This document shows positions 59,860 to 64,000 of a DNA stretch of 64,000 nt, one piece after another. The translations under genes were made by a program, and so were the position numbers. The stretch's first letter is position 1. Each line of letters begins with the position of its first letter. The stretch covers positions 119,784,376 to 119,848,375 of the forward strand of contig NC_083342.1 of assembly GCF_019175385.1 (NCBI RefSeq). The letters run 5' to 3'. The DNA is from Lycium barbarum. Taxonomy: Eukaryota > Streptophyta > Magnoliopsida > Solanales > Solanaceae. The notes under the pieces are model-generated. The model worked only from the letters and a program-made list of their open reading frames with translations. It searched no databases and was not told where the DNA came from.

Positions 59860-61196
59860 CCACATTCGGAGGTGGATGCCGGAACTGAAATATAAGATAC
59901 CCGCATTCGGAGGTGGGTGCCTGAACTTGAAATATAAGATACCCGCATTCGGAGGTGGGTGCCTGAACTTGAAATATAAGATACCCGCATTCGGAGGTGG
60001 CGCCTGAACTGAAATATAAGATACCCGCATTCGGAGGTGGGTGCCTGAACTTGAAATATAAGATACCCGCATTCGGAGGTGGGCGCCTGAACTGAAATAT
60101 AAGATACCCGCATTCGGAGGTGGGCGCCTGAACTGAAATATAAGATACCCGCATTCGGAGGTGGGTGCCTGAACTTGAAATATAAGATACCCGCATTCGG
60201 AGGTGGGTGCCTGAACTGAACATTGAAATACCCGCATTCTAAGGTGGGTGCCTGGATTGAAATTGACATACCCGCATTCTAAGGTGGGTGCCTAAATTAA
60301 ATTTTGAAATACCCGCATTCTAAGGTGGGTGCCTGAATTGAATATTGAAATACCCGCATTCTAAGGTGGGTGCCTGAATTGAACATTGAAATACCCGCAT
60401 TCTAAGGTGGGTGCCTGATTTGAACATTGAAATACCCGCATTCTAAGGTGGGTGCCTGAATTGGAAATTGACATACCCGCATTCTAAGGTGGGTGCCTGA
60501 ATTAAATTTTGAAATACCCGCATTCTAAGGTGGGTGCCTGAATTGAATATTGAAATACCCGCATTCTAAGGTGGGTGCCTGAATTGAACATTGGAATACC
60601 CGCATTCTAAGGTGGGTGCCTGATTTGAACATTGAAATACCCGCATTCTAAGGTGGGTGCCTGAATTGGAAATTGACATACCCGCATTCTAAGGTGGGTG
60701 CCTGAATTAAATTTTGAAATACCCGCATTCTAAGGTGGGTGCCTAAATTGAATATTGAAATACCCGCATTCTAAGGTGGGTGCCTGAATTGAACATTGGA
60801 ATACCCGCATTCTAAGGTGGGTGCCTGATTTGAACATTGAAATACCCGCATTCTAAGGTGGGTGCCTGAATTGGAAATTGACATACCCGCATTCTAAGGT
60901 GGGTGCCTGAATTAAATTTTGAAATACCCGCATTCTAAGGTGGGTGCCTAAATTGAATATTGAAATACCCGCATTCTAAGGTGGGTGCCTGAATTGAACA
61001 TTGAAATACCCGCATTCTAAGGTGGGTGCCTGATTTGAACATTGAAATACCCGCATTCTAAGGTGGGTGCCTGAATTGGAAATTGACATACCCGCATTCT
61101 AAGGTGGGTGCCTGAATTAAATTTTGAAATACCCGCATTCTAAGGTGGGTGCCTAATTTGAACATTGAAATACCCGCATTCTAAGGTGGGTGCCTA
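59860..61196. repeat. Minisatellite of ~33 units (41-42 bp) with a 205-bp higher-order repeat
   Basis: The core ACCCGCATTC is found in nearly every unit. The first ~8 units are ~42 bp and carry TCGGAGGTGG. From about 60230 the units are 41 bp and carry TCTAAGGTGGGTGCCT. In this second part the variant AAATTGACATACCCGC ends at 60275, 60480, 60685, 60890 and 61095, exactly 205 bp apart, so five distinct monomers form a repeating block. The long minus-strand ORFs in the 42-bp part arise because 42 is divisible by three. Confidence 0.95.
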
Positions 61197-61560
61197 TATC
61201 ATGTCCACTTCCCATGGTGCAAAAAATGTAAATCCACATCCACTTTCAGGGTGCAGAAAAATAAATCCAAGTTCACTTTCACAGTTCAAAATATAAATCT
61301 ACGTCCGCATTTCACGGTACAAAATATAAATCCACGTCGACTTTGACGTCCGTATTATACGGTACAACAGTAAATTTACATCTACTTTCACGTCTGCATT
61401 ATACGGCGCAAAAATAAATTCACTTTTACTTTCAAAAACATAAATCTGTATCCACTTTCTACAATTATATGTATATTTTTTGTAATATAATTCTATTTCC
61501 ACTTCCATGCTCGCATCCACAATGTAAATGTAAATCCACGTCCACTTTAGAAATAGTATT
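61197..61560. repeat. Degenerate ~45-bp repeat (ATAAATCCACGTCCACTTT type)
   Basis: Phrases such as AAATCCACATCCACTTTC, AAATCTACGTCCGCATTTC and AAATCCACGTCGACTTTG recur every 40-50 bp, alternating with ACGGTACAAAATAT-like linkers. It is an older, more diverged array next to the minisatellite. Confidence 0.65.
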
Positions 61561-62379
61561 GTAAAAAGATATCCACATCTTAATCCATGTCCCGTTGTGA
61601 CGGAAGTTAAATATATAATTAACCCCCACAATTTGATATACGATGCAATATTTCGATCTTGTTATCTTATTAACATACTTCATTCTAAAAGAATTTGATA
61701 ATGATTTGAACATGTACGAAGTGATGACGAAATTGAGGAATTCTAACCGATAACAGGTGATCAAGGTCAGTGTCCCTGATTATATGTATTCGATCCATCG
61801 ATGAATGTCACGAGCTAAAACAATTGTTAGTGATAAGAATCAATAGCTGGGTCTAAAAGAATTATACTTACAGCCCTTGGTTGAGAAGATGAACTTGTGT
61901 CCATTGTTGCAATTGAAATTTCGTGATGAGTGGAACGACGCCCACCGTTCGGCATAAGCTACCTTTGCATCCATGCTGAAGAGTATTTGCATTTTGAAGA
62001 AAGTTAACTTTTTGATCACGCCCATAATTTGATACATGCACCGTGTTCATGTTAATTGGACCTGTCTCAACAAAGAAAAATTGTGAGTTTAAGAGAAAAT
62101 TGGTTGACTTGTGCATGTCGGGGAACTTGGCCCTTGAATTGACTTTTGTCTCGGTCGCGTCCACGTTCTTCGATGTCTCACCACATATCTTGCTTTGCCG
62201 GGGAGTTTCAGTTATAAAAAAATGTATTTTGAAAATAAAAGTAATGAGATTTGGATGACTTTGAAAGGAAATACTTAGTGGCTCTAATATGTAACATGAT
62301 TAAGAAGACTCGATTTTTGAATTTACTCACATTTTAGAAATATGGATGGACTTTTGTTTAAAACCACTTTTATGCTACT

Positions 62380-62610
62380 TCTAAAAATTTGTCCCAGTTT
62401 CAGTCTTAGAGATGCTTGATTCTGGACAATAGAAAAATAAGAACTTATAATGAAAGTTTTCGAAAGTGATTTGACCGACTTCGAAATTTGTCCCAGTTTC
62501 AAGTCCTGGAAACGCTTGGTTCTAAACGATCGAAAAGTGAGAAAATTGTAATGAAAATTTTTTGAAAGTGATTTGACCGATTTCAAAAATTTGTCCCAGT
62601 TTCAAGATAC
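62380..62610. repeat. ~100-bp tandem repeat, 2.3 units
   Basis: AAATTTGTCCCAGTTTCA occurs near 62386, 62485 and 62587. The stretch between shares GAAAGTGATTTGACCGA. It lies in the 3' region of the Tat-type element. Confidence 0.8.
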
Positions 62611-62722
62611 TAAGACACATGAATTTAAGCGGTGGGAAGACCAAGTCTTGTATAAAAAATCCTTATGTATTTTATAGGAACCAAAATGTTTGGACAAAAT
62701 GAAGATAAAAATTTTAAGATAG

Positions 62723-63085
62723 AAGGGCCGAACCCGCCTCGGGTTGCCTACGTATCCCAAAGGAATCAGGCCAGACGTAGTTCGTGATGAACATAAAGAT
62801 TTTTGAGTTTGTTTTGTTTTTTTAATAAAGGGGCCGAACCCTATGTGGGTTGCCTACGTATCCAAAAGGAAATCAGGCCATGCGTAGTTCCACTCATACA
62901 ACAAAAACACTGAAATATTTTGAAAAAGTGGCCGAACCCGATGTGGGCTGCCTACGTATCCAACAGGAAGTCAGGCCAAACGTAGTTCCAACCACAAACA
63001 AAGATACTGGAATGATTTGAAAAGAGTGGCCGAACCCGATATGGGCTGCCTACGTATCCAACAGGAAGTCAGGCCAAACGTAGTT
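62723..63085. repeat. ~100-bp tandem repeat, 4 units (GGCCGAACCC type)
   Basis: Units start near 62727, 62831, 62929 and 63027 with GGCCGAACCCGATGTGGGCT or variants. All contain TGCCTACGTATCC, then AATCAGGCCA and CGTAGTTC. A fifth, diverged copy lies far away at about 59420-59488, next to the LTR, so the two groups bracket the minisatellite. Confidence 0.85.
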
Positions 63086-63286
63086 CGTTACAAACAAAAT
63101 GACAGAATCTTAATTTAAAAAGGCCGTAACAAAACATAGAGGCAACATGACAAAAGGAACTAAATGTTCTAGTTGATGCCTCCGGCCTACTACCAAAGGA
63201 AATTTAAACTTAAAATACTGAAACTCCCGGCGAACCGGGGCTAAGATAGAAGTCCAATTTTGCAATTCCGGTCCTGGCTCAGCAGC

Positions 63287-64000
63287 CTATAAAGTCAATA
63301 TTTCAGCAAAGTCTTTGATTATCACCGCATGATCATCTTCATTTTCCACAAACAGGTTCTTGACTCCCTCCACGATATCATCATAGGCAACTTCAACAAT
63401 CAGATCTGAAGGTTTTGAGAAAGTTTGATCAATGGTAGGAATGGGTTTTGGCAATGCAATCTCTTTCCCTTTATTCTTTCGTGCTTTCTTCACTTCTTCC
63501 TCAGTTGGCTCATATCCCAAACCGAATGTAAACTGTTGCGTAGGGAGAACGACTGGCTCAACCCGCCCATTTAGTGTTTTCCCTAGCCCAAAGCCAGGTT
63601 GGTACCCATTTCTCAGCATTTCTTTTGCAACCATAATTGCGGCACATGATCTTTTGAACTCTTGAGTTTGACACACTTCACTCTCCTTAGTGACATTCAC
63701 AACCTCCCAAGCGTGATAAGCAGCTCCGTCGAACCCTCCTTCTGCCTCGATGAATGGGGTGGATTGCTCTAGATAGAAAGACGTGTCCCCTTCTCCATGT
63801 ATACATATTTGTTGCTGATCCCACTCGAATTTGACAGTTTGGTGCAAAGTAGATGGTACGGCCCCAGCCAAATGGATCCACGGTCTACCTAACAGCATGT
63901 TGTATGTTGTGGAAATATCAAGTACTTGAAAATCCATAATGAATTCAACAGGGCCAATCAACACTTTCAACTCTATTTCCCCAATAGGGCGCCTTTGAGC
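63287..64000 (-). CDS. Retroelement protease C-terminus plus G-patch domain (partial, open at right edge)
   Basis: The frame is open from the window edge to TAA at 63287 (238 codons including stop). The first part contains the retropepsin C-terminal motif YNMLLGRPWIHLAGAVPSTL, typical of Ty3/gypsy proteases. The catalytic DTG/DSG box would lie upstream, outside the window. After a Glu-rich linker comes a G-patch (MLRNGYQPGFGLGKTLNGRV), found after the protease in Tat/Ogre-type elements. A Lys-rich stretch (EEEVKKARKNKGKEIALPKP) and an acidic end complete it. The protein stops instead of running into reverse transcriptase, which marks this copy as non-autonomous or truncated. Confidence 0.85.
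   Translation of the reverse strand, partial: AQRRPIGEIELKVLIGPVEFIMDFQVLDISTTYNMLLGRPWIHLAGAVPSTLHQTVKFEWDQQQICIHGEGDTSFYLEQSTPFIEAEGGFDGAAYHAWEVVNVTKESEVCQTQEFKRSCAAIMVAKEMLRNGYQPGFGLGKTLNGRVEPVVLPTQQFTFGLGYEPTEEEVKKARKNKGKEIALPKPIPTIDQTFSKPSDLIVEVAYDDIVEGVKNLFVENEDDHAVIIKDFAEILTL

Larger units (their letters stand above)
54616..64000 (-). mobile_element. Ty3/gypsy (Tat/Ogre-type) LTR retrotransposon, 3' portion; 5' part beyond right edge
   Basis: On the minus strand, in order: a protease/G-patch frame (64000-63287), about 4 kb of tandem-repeat-rich 3' region, a polypurine tract (59333-59316), then a 3' LTR of about 4.7 kb (59315-54616). A G-patch after the protease, a very long LTR and a repeat-filled 3' untranslated region all point to the Tat lineage. 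No reverse transcriptase, RNase H or integrase frame lies between the G-patch stop and the LTR, where it would be in an autonomous element. The 5' LTR, gag and the protease active site lie outside the window. Confidence 0.8.

Noticed and set aside
59552..60269. Three long overlapping minus-strand ORFs with repeated peptide (SSGTHLRMRV-like)
   Set aside because: They are frames through a 42-bp tandem repeat, which stays open because 42 is a multiple of three; all three frames are open, and they close where the unit becomes 41 bp.
59860..61196. CRISPR-like regular repeat-spacer array
   Set aside because: The whole unit is repeated with no unique spacers, and the DNA is a plant nuclear genome inside a retroelement.

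Overview
The window is plant nuclear DNA, most likely from a Solanaceae species. The evidence is intron-rich genes with GT-AG introns, AT-rich non-coding DNA, and many repeats of types common in Solanaceae genomes: RTE LINE tails, Stowaway and hAT-like MITEs whose ends read GAGCCCGTTTGG, tRNA-derived SINEs, and Ty1/copia and Ty3/gypsy elements. I cannot name the genus from the sequence alone. I found no bacterial, organellar or CRISPR features.

Host genes, left to right: (1) the 3' half of a peroxisomal-type long-chain acyl-CoA synthetase (LACS6/7 type, + strand, 999-3687), cut by the left edge; (2) tail-to-tail with it, a complete 13-exon chloroplast-type Xaa-Pro aminopeptidase P (APP2, - strand, 4693-13645, 713 codons) with all five metal ligands; (3) divergent from it, a two-exon AXR4 gene (auxin-carrier trafficking, + strand, 16217-21373) whose intron holds an antisense RTE LINE; (4) a two-exon F-box/LysM gene (+ strand, 26447-29431); (5) an 8-exon KMS/VMP1-type VTT-domain membrane protein (- strand, 30883-45337), whose 6.75-kb intron 2 contains a separate type I (M-gamma, AGL80-like) MADS-box gene on the opposite strand, a decayed RNase H fragment, a three-copy 390-bp tandem repeat, a SINE and a TIR element.

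Mobile DNA: 13.6-16.2 kb holds three MITEs. At 22.35-26.15 kb a hAT-like MITE was split by a 3.5-kb Mutator-like element with a 9-bp target duplication. That element is a head-to-tail dimer, and each half carries seven copies of a ~114-bp tandem unit. A copia element with apparently identical 205-bp LTRs (45620-50553, target duplication GGTTT) sits 282 bp upstream of the KMS start codon, and its pol region is broken. From 54.6 kb to the right edge lies one minus-strand Ty3/gypsy element of Tat/Ogre type: a ~4.7-kb 3' LTR, a polypurine tract, a ~4-kb 3' region built almost wholly of tandem repeats (including a 41-bp minisatellite organised into a 205-bp five-monomer higher-order repeat), and a protease/G-patch reading frame with no reverse transcriptase after it.

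The five host genes are unrelated housekeeping or developmental genes and form no pathway together. I saw no convincing novel biochemical system. The most unusual content is the structure of the mobile DNA: the nested and dimeric Mutator-like element, the nascent satellite inside a retroelement 3' region, and very short LINE copies with clear target duplications.
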